Origin: an uncultured Erysipelotrichaceae bacterium | Lineage (GTDB): Bacteria > Bacillota_I > Bacilli_A > Erysipelotrichales > Erysipelotrichaceae | Direction of reading: 5' to 3' | NCBI GenBank assembly: GCA_947385085.1 | Contig: CANDJN010000030.1 | Location: 1-28,606 of the forward strand | DNA length: 28,606 bases | Made by a program: the position numbers and the translations under genes | The notes under the pieces: generated by a model | The model's input: the letters and a program-made list of their open reading frames with translations, nothing else | The model's database searches: none | What the model was told of the DNA's origin: nothing | Shown here: in pieces, positions 1 to 8,058 of the stretch | Layout: each line of letters opens with the position of its first letter | How positions within the stretch are numbered: position 1 is the stretch's first letter

Positions 1-1533
1 AATGCTTTTCTTTGTTTGTGTGGGATCATCATAAGCTATGGTTGGATTTGTTTTTGCGACACTGATATGAATGGTATTAGAATTTAAGCCACCGGAAGGA
101 TCACCATTGTCATCAACCGCATTGACTTTAAAGTAATAATCTCCGGCATTTAATCCATTTGGATCGTTAACTACAATATTACCGCCACTGATAGAAAATA
201 ATTGATAATCATTGCCATGTCCGCTTACACTTGTATCACTGACTACAGTAACAGTGATTGGACTCACTCCATGACTTGTGGTATATGTCGCTACTGTATC
301 ACCGTTATTGACATTACTGCCATATACAAAACCTGATCCTGGAGTTACCGATAATGTTAATGGTTTTACAATTTCTAGTGGCATCGTACTGGATATTTCA
401 GAAGATTCCATCGGTCTGCCTGTGCTGGTATCAATATTCTCATTTAATACTGCCACATCATACTTGCCTACCGGTATCCCTGTTAAGTCAATGGAATAAT
501 CATTAGTACCACTTTTTGTGACTCCATATACTCTGTAATATAACAAATCATGCGTATTAACTTCATAGAACAATGCGGATATATGCGAATTATTCTTTTG
601 ACTGGCATTCACCTGAAATTTCACCGTTGAATCTTGAACAATTCTAGTTATAGAAGAATTATTTTGATGATTAATATCCAAAAGACTGGCATTCATGGAA
701 GTATCCTTAATTCTTAATTGCATGGCGTTTGCGGTTACTTTATCGCCTGGTGCACTGTTTGTTCGTACATATGGATGAAGGTTTCCATCTGTATAGCTCG
801 CAGGAGCTGCGAAGGCAACTTCTGAATTGATTATCATATATGGGCGAAGTGAGTGTAATAAAATAAGTGTATCGAATTTAGAATGTTCATAGACTATTCG
901 ATTTGGCCCTGACACATCCAATGCATTATTAGTATTACCATAAAATATAGCAACTGGGTCAATGGACTTTGTTTGGCCCGACATAATCGCATTCCATTCC
1001 CAATAACCATACATACCACCATATCCGGTATGCATATTTACAGTACCATCTAACCAATAGGATGTATCATCCTTAAACTCACGATCACTAACCACTAATC
1101 CCAAGCTCCCTCCATTTTTTATTTGATTTATGGATGGTAAAAATGGTCTATCAATAGTTCTTGCCATTTCTGAAGAAGGGGAACTTTTCACATTTAATCT
1201 AACTTTATCAATTTCATTTATTAAAAAAGTGGTAGGACAACGACTAGCTCCAGGCGAAGGCATAAAAGCACAAGAAGAGGCAATTGATGGATCATAAACT
1301 GGAAAATCACCCAATCCCGTCGTTGACATCAACAACGTTTGATTGGCATCTGTTTTCCCCACGTCCCAAACCAATTCTTGACTATTGTATTCACCGAATA
1401 TAACCTTATCGCCTTTCATTAACTGAAATGTGGGAGTAAATCCATGAACGGTGTCCGCATACTGAAACAGTATATTACCTAGCGATAATATACTTATTAA
1501 CACAAACACTGCCATAACGAATTTCTTCCACAT
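1..1533 (-). CDS. Large secreted surface protein with cadherin-like repeats (C-terminal part outside window)
   Basis: An open frame of 511 codons runs from an ATG at 1533 off the left edge with no stop, so the protein is partial. The start is preceded by an AAAGGA-type ribosome site about nine bases upstream. Residues 1-25 are a short basic stretch (MWKK) followed by a hydrophobic segment, consistent with a signal peptide or membrane anchor. The middle (about 30-390) is rich in Ser, Thr, Asn and Asp and I do not recognise it. Residues about 395-493 resemble a cadherin/Ig-like beta-sandwich repeat, with a DYQLFSI strand and a GDYYFKVNAVDDNGDPS stretch; a second repeat seems to begin after residue 494. 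Such repeats usually occur in cell-surface or adhesin-like proteins. The gene lies 141 bases downstream of an ECF sigma factor on the same strand, which could control it. The surface location is well supported; the specific function is unknown. Confidence 0.8.
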   Translation of the reverse strand, partial: MWKKFVMAVFVLISILSLGNILFQYADTVHGFTPTFQLMKGDKVIFGEYNSQELVWDVGKTDANQTLLMSTTGLGDFPVYDPSIASSCAFMPSPGASRCPTTFLINEIDKVRLNVKSSPSSEMARTIDRPFLPSINQIKNGGSLGLVVSDREFKDDTSYWLDGTVNMHTGYGGMYGYWEWNAIMSGQTKSIDPVAIFYGNTNNALDVSGPNRIVYEHSKFDTLILLHSLRPYMIINSEVAFAAPASYTDGNLHPYVRTNSAPGDKVTANAMQLRIKDTSMNASLLDINHQNNSSITRIVQDSTVKFQVNASQKNNSHISALFYEVNTHDLLYYRVYGVTKSGTNDYSIDLTGIPVGKYDVAVLNENIDTSTGRPMESSEISSTMPLEIVKPLTLSVTPGSGFVYGSNVNNGDTVATYTTSHGVSPITVTVVSDTSVSGHGNDYQLFSISGGNIVVNDPNGLNAGDYYFKVNAVDDNGDPSGGLNSNTIHISVAKTNPTIAYDDPTQTKKSI

Positions 1534-1674
1534 AACGATACATCCTTTCAGAAAAGATACAACGAAATCAAGGGATACTCTTATTGAATATCCCCACCGA
1601 TTCTAGTCCTTGCAATTATGTGCTACACTTTATTGATAAAAGGTTCAACAAATTTAAATTTTTTTTAATTTTAT

Positions 1675-2721
1675 TTATTTTGCTAGTTTTGCTTCAAAGG
1701 CATTCGCCCAATTACGCTCCGTTAACCGATCATAGAATGCTCCGCCATACCGCTTTAATTCCTCATACAGCGGCTGCATTTTTACAATCTCATCCTGCTC
1801 TTTTTCATGAATCATTTCTTCACAGCACGCCCATTCAATGAGTGTAAAATATGCATTCTGGGCATTGTCAATGACCTCATCACCCACACTCTGTGACATA
1901 AACTCACGATGTTGTGATTCGTTCTCCTGTATGCTTGATTGCGATGGTTTACGATTCATGAACATATGAATTCCCGATGCGCTAACCAAAACGCATAATA
2001 CACCAGCGACTGCCTTCGCGGCAATTGTATAAGTAAACTGATGCGAAACATTATGCTTTTTCATAGGAAATAACGGTACGCCAACCAGTTCTTCCGCAAC
2101 TTCCTTTGTCAGTAATGCCGCCAACATGACATCAAATTCATGGAAATCAATTGTGCGATCGTGCTGTTGTTCGTATTCATCCAATGCCTGCTTTAAATGA
2201 TTTCTGCCATAGGACAAGCGGCTTTTTACCGTGCCGGTAGGAATTTCCATGATATCGGCAATCTCTTTAATACTCATCTGTTCCAAATAAAACAGGATAA
2301 TGATCGCCCGCTGTGATTGCGGAAGCTGATTCAAGCAAGCCTGTAATGCCTCCTGATCACTGGTAAAATGAACAAACTGCTCCGGTATGAATTCTCTGCG
2401 ATCCTCTGCCATGGAACCGATAATTGGTTCTTCTTCAAAGTCAGTTGTGACATACTTATTTTTACGAAATATTTTTTTACACTTAGAATGAACGATCTTA
2501 TACATCCATGCTTTAAAGTATGAATTTTCCTTCAATGTAGAAATGGAACGATGAATTTCAATAAAGGTATCCTGAACGGCATCCTTGGCATCCGCTTCAT
2601 TCCGGCATAGCTTGTAGGCAAAGTAATAGGCCAATTTATAATATTCTTGATATAATTCTTCAAAAGCACCTTCATCTCCACTTTTAACTCGTTCCACCAA
2701 TAAACATGCTTGTTCATTCAT
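1675..2721 (-). CDS. ECF-type sigma-70 factor with C-terminal transmembrane and extracytoplasmic extension
   Basis: RNA polymerase sigma factor of the extracytoplasmic-function class. The region-2 domain covers about residues 15-90, with AFEELYQEYYKLAYYFA and DAVQDTFIEIH motifs. Region 4 covers about 122-180, with LPQSQRAIIILFYLEQMS followed by the helix-turn-helix IADIMEIPTGTVKSRLS. Unlike ordinary ECF factors of about 170-200 residues, this one has 348. After region 4 come a linker, one hydrophobic helix (about 233-254) and about 90 polar residues that should lie outside the cell. I start at ATG 2721 because the GTG at 2730 is only two bases from the GAGAGG ribosome site. No separate anti-sigma gene follows, so the fused tail may do the sensing or tethering; this is inference. 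It has a strong sigma-A-like promoter just upstream and is followed on the same strand by the surface-protein gene. Confidence 0.88.
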   Translation of the reverse strand: MNEQACLLVERVKSGDEGAFEELYQEYYKLAYYFAYKLCRNEADAKDAVQDTFIEIHRSISTLKENSYFKAWMYKIVHSKCKKIFRKNKYVTTDFEEEPIIGSMAEDRREFIPEQFVHFTSDQEALQACLNQLPQSQRAIIILFYLEQMSIKEIADIMEIPTGTVKSRLSYGRNHLKQALDEYEQQHDRTIDFHEFDVMLAALLTKEVAEELVGVPLFPMKKHNVSHQFTYTIAAKAVAGVLCVLVSASGIHMFMNRKPSQSSIQENESQHREFMSQSVGDEVIDNAQNAYFTLIEWACCEEMIHEKEQDEIVKMQPLYEELKRYGGAFYDRLTERNWANAFEAKLAK

Positions 2722-2744
2722 ATGCTTCACAACCTCTCTTTTTT

Positions 2745-2773
2745 ATCATAAATTACAAATTTCTGATTGTCAA
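2745..2773 (-). promoter_or_regulatory. Sigma-A promoter of the ECF sigma gene
   Basis: On the minus strand a perfect -35 TTGACA (2768-2773), a 17-base spacer and a -10 TATGAT (2745-2750) lie just upstream of the sigma-factor start. The predicted transcript begins near 2738. The site looks like a housekeeping promoter rather than an ECF-type autoregulated one. Confidence 0.75.
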
Positions 2774-2831
2774 CTGTTAAATTTTACAATTATATGATAA
2801 AGAGCAATATAAAAGGGTAAATATCACCTGT

Positions 2832-3062
2832 TTAATGGATGAAATAAATATTTAATGATTTTAAAAATTGTTTGTTATGATCGTTTATCATCTGAATGTA
2901 ACCATGGCACAAAAGCTGATGATGAGTAAACTCAATAAAGCGCTTAGTAAAAGTAAGCTTATTTGTATCTTGATCATTTAATATTTCATCTTCTGTTAAT
3001 GTAAAATCATCTTCTCTAATATAAGAGAATGTAAAAAAACGGCATGAAACAAGTCCATACCG
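2832..3062 (-). pseudogene. Relic of an unidentified protein-coding gene (no start codon)
   Basis: The minus strand holds 76 uninterrupted sense codons ending in TAA at 2832, bounded upstream by an in-frame stop at 3063-3065, with no plausible start codon or ribosome site. The translation looks protein-like, for example FSYIREDDFTLTEDEILND and TKRFIEFTHHQLLCHGYIQM, with mixed charged and aromatic residues instead of low complexity. Its upstream end overlaps the terminator of map. This suggests the 3' remnant of a gene whose front was deleted, but an open frame of this size could arise by chance in A+T-rich DNA. I do not recognise the family. The rest of the 2731-3077 gap holds only the sigma promoter and the map terminator. 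Confidence 0.3.
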
Positions 3063-3064
3063 TT
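3033..3064 (-). terminator. Rho-independent terminator of map
   Basis: Reading the minus strand, AACGGTATG and CATGCCGTT form a nine-base-pair stem (one G-U pair) around a nine-base loop, followed by a run of T residues. It begins about 14 bases after the map stop codon. Confidence 0.85.
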
Positions 3065-3077
3065 ATCGATATAATTC

Positions 3078-3947
3078 TTATGAGGATAGAATCTCTATGC
3101 CGTGTTCTGTAATCAAAACCATGTTTTCCCACTGGGCGCTGAGACTGCCATCCGATGTATACGATGTCCAATCGTTATCCGCATCAATATACAAATGCCA
3201 ATCGCCCGCATTGATCATTGGCTCTACGGTAATGATCATTCCCGGACATAGTACCATTCCGGTATTGCGAATCCCTACATGGGCAACAATTGGATCCTCA
3301 TGAAATTCTTTGCCGACACCATGTCCCGCAAAATCCCGAACCACACTGTATCCATTTTGATGGGCATGCGCTACAATCGCCGCACCGATATCACCGACAT
3401 GACCCCATGGCTTAATCGCCGCAATGCCGATTTCCATGCATTCTTTCGTCACTTCGACAAGACGTTTTGCTTCATCACTTACATTGCCAATCATAAACAT
3501 TCTGCTGGCATCGGAATAATAGCCGTGAAAAATGGTAGAGACATCCACATTGACAATATCTCCGTCTTTTAAAACGACGGATTCATCAGGGATCCCATGA
3601 CACACCTCATCGTTAACACTCGTACAGCAGCTTTTCGGAAAGCCTTCATAATCAAGCGGAGCGGGTATTGCTCCATGGGAAACGGTGTAATCATAAACCA
3701 GCTGATCAATTTGCGCGGTACTCATTCCCGCCTGAATGTGTTTTGCGATATGATCAAGAACACCGGTATTGATTTGAGCACTTTTGCGTATTTCTATTAA
3801 ATCTTTAGTGTTCTTGATCAGATTACGATCAGGCATATGGTTGCCTTTTAATTTCATAATCTGATACTTTTCATCAAATTTTTCATGACATTGCTTATAT
3901 TTCTTACCACTGCCGCACCAGCACAGTGAATTGCGTTTTACTTCCAT
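3078..3947 (-). CDS. map: Methionine aminopeptidase type I with N-terminal SEC-C zinc motif
   Basis: Cytosolic metalloprotease that removes the initiator methionine from nascent proteins. Residues 9-21 (CWCGSGKKYKQCH) form a SEC-C zinc-binding motif, like the one at the SecA C-terminus, thought to help ribosome or protein docking. The pita-bread catalytic domain follows from about residue 42. The metal ligands are in place: D135 (VNVDVS), D146 (YSDAS), H209 (AGHGVGKEFHEDP), E242 (VEPM) and E274 (QWEN), with the substrate-site H117 (CHGIPDE). At 289 residues it is about 40 longer than plain bacterial MetAP, as expected for the SEC-C form. An AGAGGG ribosome site lies eight bases before the ATG. 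It is a single-gene unit with its own extended -10 promoter and terminator. Confidence 0.95.
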   Translation of the reverse strand: MEVKRNSLCWCGSGKKYKQCHEKFDEKYQIMKLKGNHMPDRNLIKNTKDLIEIRKSAQINTGVLDHIAKHIQAGMSTAQIDQLVYDYTVSHGAIPAPLDYEGFPKSCCTSVNDEVCHGIPDESVVLKDGDIVNVDVSTIFHGYYSDASRMFMIGNVSDEAKRLVEVTKECMEIGIAAIKPWGHVGDIGAAIVAHAHQNGYSVVRDFAGHGVGKEFHEDPIVAHVGIRNTGMVLCPGMIITVEPMINAGDWHLYIDADNDWTSYTSDGSLSAQWENMVLITEHGIEILSS

Positions 3948-3973
3948 TTCATTACCCTCTCAATCCAAGCAAT

Positions 3974-3982
3974 AGTATATCA
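3974..3982 (-). promoter_or_regulatory. Extended -10 promoter of map
   Basis: The minus strand reads TGATATACT about 27 bases before the map ATG, an extended -10 element (TGnTATACT). No good -35 box is visible 17 bases upstream, which fits the extended -10 class. Confidence 0.5.
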
Positions 3983-4065
3983 CGAATAAAAGAATAATTC
4001 ATGCAGTAGCACTAAAATCAAGTAATTTATTTCAATATAGTCTATATTTTTTCTTTAGAATCCGT

Positions 4066-4071
4066 TATAAT
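4066..4071 (+). promoter_or_regulatory. -10 box of the tRNA-Ser promoter
   Basis: A consensus TATAAT lies 16 bases before the mature 5' end of the tRNA. The -35 region is A+T rich and does not show a clear TTGACA. Confidence 0.5.
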
Positions 4072-4087
4072 AAAAGGCGGTAAAAAC

Positions 4088-4176
4088 GGAGTGGTATCGA
4101 AGTGGTCATAACGAGCCGCACTCGAAATGCGGTTGTCCTCACGGGCACGTGGGTTCGAATCCCACCCACTCCGCCA
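4088..4176 (+). tRNA. tRNA-Ser (anticodon CGA)
   Basis: An 89-base class II tRNA. The acceptor GGAGTGG pairs with CCACTCC, followed by discriminator G and an encoded CCA. The anticodon CGA at 4123-4125 sits in the loop CTCGAAA, and the T arm has GTTCGAATC. The long variable arm is typical of serine tRNAs. It reads UCG codons. Confidence 0.95.
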
Positions 4177-4189
4177 TCTTGTTGGTTGA

Positions 4190-4211
4190 GCCTTTAGTGA
4201 AAGGCTTTTTT
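4190..4211 (+). terminator. Rho-independent terminator of tRNA-Ser
   Basis: GCCTTT and AAAGGC form a perfect six-base-pair stem with a four-base loop, followed by six T residues, 13 bases after the tRNA. Confidence 0.85.
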
Positions 4212-4248
4212 ATATGCTCATGATTATCTTGAACCACATTTTAACCCA

Positions 4249-6105
4249 TTAATCCACCGCAACGGCGACATTTTCACCGCTGAATGCAACGCCGTATTTT
4301 ATAATGTTGTCAATGCCCGCATCTTTCAGCTCCGTATCATATTTTTTATCATGAATTTGTTTTAAAGCGGCTGCTGCCAATGCTTTTAGATCTTCTTCAG
4401 AACAGTTTTTCTCTGCTTTTAATTCAATAATGATGCCGGGCAGTTTCTTTATTGTAGGCAGTAATTGGATATCATAACGGCCGTTTCCGGATTCCCTGTT
4501 GGAAGTGCTTTTGTATGGCTCCAGCGCAGCACAAAGTCCCAGCAAAAATCCGTGATAAAAGTTTTCTCCTACCGCATCAAAACAGCTTGCGGACTGTAAA
4601 AGCAGATCCCGCAGATGCTTTTGCAACAGTTCAGAATCAGCCGTATACAAAGCTTCTTGAATTCCCGTAACGGAAGATGTGGGAAACATATGCTCCATTT
4701 TCAATAAAATTTCCTTGCGGTACACAAAATCAATTTCCTTGTTAGGAATCGCAATTTTGCACATATAATCACTAATGACGCCACGGTTAATTTCAACCGC
4801 TTTTAAATAACCCGCAACCAGAAGAAAGCTGAAAATAGAGGATGGGTTATTTTTGATCTGCGGATACACAACATCGGTATCAATAGCGGAAATAACGTTT
4901 TTTCCATCAACCAAATCAATTAACTTCTTATTTGTTTCACTATCAATTTCGGGAAGAATTTCACCAATGATATCATTACTGCCGGTTGACTGCCAATAAG
5001 TTGCCGCTTGGCAACCGTTTCGAAAATAGTTAAGAACAGACCAGGGATTAAAAATTTCTGTATTGCCAAAACGATAGCCGTCGTACCATTCACAAATTTC
5101 ATTATATTGATCTTCACAAGAATAGTAGCGAGTGATTTCTTTTATTTCACCTGCTGTAAAGCCGAAATATTCGCTGTATTTGTTATCGAGAATGGAATTG
5201 ACTGTCAAATTGTTTAATCCGCTGAAAATACTTTCTTTAGCTAGACGCAGAATACCGGTAAGAAAGCCATAAGAAAGATGCCGATTATCCTTCAGCACAC
5301 CCGAAAACAGGTTTCGCATAAACAAGATCACTTCATCATAAAAATTGAGCATATGTCCCTGCTGAATCGGCGTATCATATTCATCAATGATGACAACAGG
5401 CGCAATGCCATAATGTTCGTGCAGCATCTTTGAAAGCATATACAGTGAAACATCAAATAAATCCCTGTTAATCGTCCCGGCAATTATTTTATCATAGTAA
5501 TCTTTATCCTGGATTTTTTCACTGTTTGCGAGTTCGGTATGACGTTTATATTCGCTCGCAATAATCTGTATGATATGGTCTAAAGTTTTATCCCAAGTAT
5601 CCTTTTTCACATCTTTGAAGGTAATGAAAATAACCGGGTATTTCCCTTGATATTGTCGATATTTCTCGCCTTGTTTCCAAATCCGTTTATCACGAAAATA
5701 GACAGAGGTATCTTCATCCGTTTTTTCAAAAAAGGTATGCAACATATCCATATTCAGCGTTTTACCGAAACGACGGGGACGGGTAAAAAGCGATACCATT
5801 GGCTTTTCATCGATGATGTCTTTAATCATCATCGTCTTGTCCACATAGTAATACTCTTTGGTAGCCAAACGATAGTCTGACACGCCAACAGGAAGGGGTA
5901 ACAATGTAGGATAGGCGGTCGTTTTCCTATAAGCCCCTGACTTAATACGACCGTCGTCAGGTTTTTGAACATCCGCAGGCATTATCCATTTTCTTCCGTT
6001 TTTCTTAGCCCCCTTGATTCTTCCTTGCTTGCAAAGCTCGGATATGCGACGATCACTGATATCCCAAAGCGAAGCGGCCTCTTTCACAGTCATAGTATCT
6101 GCCAT
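4249..6105 (-). CDS. HTH / AAA-ATPase-like / PD-(D/E)XK nuclease-like protein
   Basis: 618 residues. Residues 4-48 form a MerR/excisionase-type winged helix (TVKEAASLWDISDRRISELC, then GRKWIMPADVQKP). The central part matches the AAA-ATPase-like family (Pfam PF09820): P-loop RPRRFGKT at about 109-116 and a Walker-B-like VVIIDEYDTPIQ. The C-terminal part matches the associated PD-(D/E)XK family (PF08011), with D545 in GRYD and E561-x-K563 in IIELK as likely nuclease-fold residues. Such proteins occur in many copies in gut anaerobes; their role is not established, and defence or mobile-element functions have been suggested for related folds. I start at 6105 because GGGAGG lies seven bases before this ATG and a strong promoter maps just upstream, so a longer open frame to 6213 is unlikely to be used. 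Family assignment is confident; function is unknown. Confidence 0.85.
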   Translation of the reverse strand: MADTMTVKEAASLWDISDRRISELCKQGRIKGAKKNGRKWIMPADVQKPDDGRIKSGAYRKTTAYPTLLPLPVGVSDYRLATKEYYYVDKTMMIKDIIDEKPMVSLFTRPRRFGKTLNMDMLHTFFEKTDEDTSVYFRDKRIWKQGEKYRQYQGKYPVIFITFKDVKKDTWDKTLDHIIQIIASEYKRHTELANSEKIQDKDYYDKIIAGTINRDLFDVSLYMLSKMLHEHYGIAPVVIIDEYDTPIQQGHMLNFYDEVILFMRNLFSGVLKDNRHLSYGFLTGILRLAKESIFSGLNNLTVNSILDNKYSEYFGFTAGEIKEITRYYSCEDQYNEICEWYDGYRFGNTEIFNPWSVLNYFRNGCQAATYWQSTGSNDIIGEILPEIDSETNKKLIDLVDGKNVISAIDTDVVYPQIKNNPSSIFSFLLVAGYLKAVEINRGVISDYMCKIAIPNKEIDFVYRKEILLKMEHMFPTSSVTGIQEALYTADSELLQKHLRDLLLQSASCFDAVGENFYHGFLLGLCAALEPYKSTSNRESGNGRYDIQLLPTIKKLPGIIIELKAEKNCSEEDLKALAAAALKQIHDKKYDTELKDAGIDNIIKYGVAFSGENVAVAVD

Positions 6106-6135
6106 TTTAAAACCTCCCAACAATTCTTCAAGTAC

Positions 6136-6164
6136 ATTATATTCATGTTCAAAAACAAAGTCAA
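6136..6164 (-). promoter_or_regulatory. Promoter of the HTH/ATPase-like gene
   Basis: Minus-strand TTGACT (6159-6164), 17-base spacer and TATAAT (6136-6141). The predicted start of transcription near 6129 leaves a 5' leader of about 24 bases, which fixes the coding start at 6105. Confidence 0.75.
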
Positions 6165-6169
6165 TATTA

Positions 6170-6207
6170 TTCGGAACAATATAAAGATCAATCCATATTA
6201 TTCCGAA
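6170..6207. repeat. Inverted repeat upstream of the HTH/ATPase-like promoter
   Basis: TTCGGAACAATAT (6170-6182) and ATATTATTCCGAA (6195-6207) are inverted copies of 13 bases with one mismatch, separated by 12 bases. The repeat ends five bases upstream of the -35 box. It may be an operator or activator site, possibly for the protein's own HTH domain, or a leftover transcription stop of the upstream pseudogene. Confidence 0.6.
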
Positions 6208-6289
6208 AAACATCCAAGCAAAACAAATGGAGAAAGAAACTCATAATAAGTTGGATATTGATAAGGTATTCATTTTGTTTTCCGCTGTC

Positions 6290-6902
6290 TCAGATGGGAA
6301 CAACAAACACACCGTCCTCACGACAGTACGCGTAATCTCCGATTCCTGTCAATACCATAAGGAAAGACGGCGCTTTTTGTAACTTGTCAAGGACGTACTC
6401 ATCATTTTTCATTATTTTTTCGCAATCTACCCTGTACCATTTTACTGATCTGTAGCAATCCCACATTATTCACATACAGCTTTAAAAGATTTTTATCTTC
6501 TGATTGACATAGCGGAAAAACCGGATTGGCAATACCGCTATGTATTAGATAATCAAATTCATCCACATAATTACTGTAACGCTTTCCCTTTATACCTTCA
6601 ATATCTTTTATGACAATTCGCTTTTTTGTGTTTTGCATTGTCGATGGCAACATTTCATATATGCGGCAGATTTTAAGTTTCTTTGCGTATCATGCTTACT
6701 TGCATTAACGCGAATAATATCCGACTGTATCTGTCTGATTTTAGCCATATTGATTTCAATATAATTCTGAAATAAATTCTTGCCGACTTTTCTTATGATA
6801 AAGCTTTTTTACGATTTGATGGGCACCTTCGATGAGCAATATCTTATTACTATTTAATTTAAAATAATCATACAGGTAAGATTCAATTTTCCGAAACAAC
6901 AT
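6290..6902 (-). pseudogene. Decayed AAA ATPase of the DUF4143 type
   Basis: A good ribosome site (GGAGG, seven bases) precedes ATG 6902, and the first 48 residues (MLFRKIESYLYDYFKLNSNK then ILLIEGAHQIVKK) resemble the N-terminus of DUF4143-type ATPases. The nucleotide-binding motif DGARQVGKS has decayed to EGAHQIVKK and the frame then stops. The expected continuation KVGKNLFQNYIEINM is found in another frame, which shows a frameshift. A large internal part is missing, and the frame 6402-6653 then encodes a typical C-terminal section (YSNYVDEFDYLIHSGIANPV, LLKLYVNNVGLL). A last fragment, with PSFLMVLTGIGDYAY and DGVFVVPI, ends at 6290. The gene is therefore broken by at least one frameshift, stops and an internal deletion. 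It lies directly upstream of the intact HTH/ATPase-like gene on the same strand. Confidence 0.7.
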
Positions 6903-7136
6903 AAAAAGGCCTCCTATTAATATTATTATAGTGCTATTTTATACACTTTTCGATATTATAGTATGCTTGCTTTTGACATTTTTCAATATTACAAACGTAT
7001 ATTACCCTTGAAACCAAAAGTCACAATACCATCATAATGTATTAAGACAATGAATAAGAAAGCCATTCACTTTCATTATGAAAAAATAGCTGATAAAAAA
7101 GATAACAGAAACCGTATTCATTTCTTTTAAATATGG

Positions 7137-7142
7137 TACAAT
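7137..7142 (+). promoter_or_regulatory. Extended -10 box of the galU promoter
   Basis: TGGTACAAT gives an extended -10 element with TACAAT at 7137-7142, about 27 bases before the galU ATG. No strong -35 is evident. A TTGACA at 6973-6978, with a poor TATATT 19 bases later, could be a second upstream start. The 6903-7169 gap otherwise holds nothing recognisable. Confidence 0.5.
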
Positions 7143-7169
7143 AAAGGTAAGAAAAAGTGAGGATGTAAT

Positions 7170-8051
7170 ATGAAGAAAATCAGAAAAGCGGTAATTCCTG
7201 CGGCAGGATTTGGAACAAGGTTTTTGCCGGCTACCAAAGCGGTTCCCAAAGAAATGCTGCCAATTGTCGATATTCCTACCATTCAATATATCATTGAAGA
7301 AGCAGTTCATAGCGGAATTGAAGAAATACTTATTGTAACCAATTCCTCAAAAGCCTGCATGGAAAACCATTTTGATCATAATTTCGAGTTAGAACAAAAG
7401 CTAAAGGAAAGCCATGATGAAGAACGTTTACAATTAGTCAGGGATATATCTGATATGGCTAATATTTATTCAGTACGACAAAAAAATCCTAGGGGCTTGG
7501 GACATGCGGTACTCTGCGCTAAATCCTTTATTGGTGATGAACCCTTTGCGGTATTGTTGGGGGATGACATCGTTGTGAATCGCAATAAAGGTGCGATCCA
7601 GCAGCTTATGGAGGCTGCGCAGCGTCATGAGGGATCGGTAGTCGGTGTGCAGAGCATCGCGCGTGAGAACGTCCATAAATATGGAATTGTGGCGGTAGAG
7701 CAAAAAATCAGCGAGCGGATTGTAAAAGTCTCAACGATGGTGGAAAAGCCGCAGCCTGAAAATGCCCCAAGCAACCTCGCAGTATTGGGTCGCTATGTAT
7801 TAGAACCGGAAATCTTTGATTATTTGGAAAATCAGAAGCCCGGCGCCGGCAATGAAATTCAGCTGACCGATGCGATTGCCCGGCTTGCGCATGATCGCAG
7901 CGTCTATGCCTGTGATTTTGAAGGCGTTCGCTATGATGTCGGCGATAAAATCGGATTCTTAAAGGCACAGATTGATTTTGCCTTGGATCGTCCCGATCTT
8001 CATGATGCCATGATTGAAATTCTGCGCGGTGTCGACATTCACTCATCGTAA
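7170..8051 (+). CDS. galU: UTP--glucose-1-phosphate uridylyltransferase
   Basis: Converts glucose-1-phosphate and UTP to UDP-glucose and pyrophosphate in the cytoplasm, feeding envelope glycan, glycolipid or teichoic-acid synthesis. The nucleotide-binding signature GFGTRFLPATKAVPKEMLP is at residues 13-31, the metal-binding region LLGDDIV at about 129-135, and the sugar-binding VEKPQPENAPSNLAVLGRY and GVRYDVGDKIGFLKA segments follow. The length of 293 is normal for GalU/GtaB. A GAGG ribosome site lies eight bases before the ATG. It is transcribed alone and convergently with glgP, so it is not co-transcribed with the glycogen genes. Bacterial glycogen synthesis uses ADP-glucose, so GalU here more likely serves envelope sugars (inference). 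Confidence 0.96.
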   Translation: MKKIRKAVIPAAGFGTRFLPATKAVPKEMLPIVDIPTIQYIIEEAVHSGIEEILIVTNSSKACMENHFDHNFELEQKLKESHDEERLQLVRDISDMANIYSVRQKNPRGLGHAVLCAKSFIGDEPFAVLLGDDIVVNRNKGAIQQLMEAAQRHEGSVVGVQSIARENVHKYGIVAVEQKISERIVKVSTMVEKPQPENAPSNLAVLGRYVLEPEIFDYLENQKPGAGNEIQLTDAIARLAHDRSVYACDFEGVRYDVGDKIGFLKAQIDFALDRPDLHDAMIEILRGVDIHSS

Positions 8052-8058
8052 AACGTGT

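Noticed and set aside
278..499. Open frame of 73 codons on the plus strand
   Set aside because: Lies opposite the surface-protein coding frame; no ribosome site or motif.
1572..1594. GGGATA/TATCCC hairpin before the surface gene as terminator
   Set aside because: Only six base pairs, an 11-base loop and no T run on either strand.
4144..4152. CACGTG core as a parS site
   Set aside because: It is part of the tRNA-Ser variable arm and T stem; the flanks do not match the parS consensus.
7032..7310. Minus-strand frame of 92 codons over the galU start
   Set aside because: Shadow of galU; no ribosome site and no recognisable domain.
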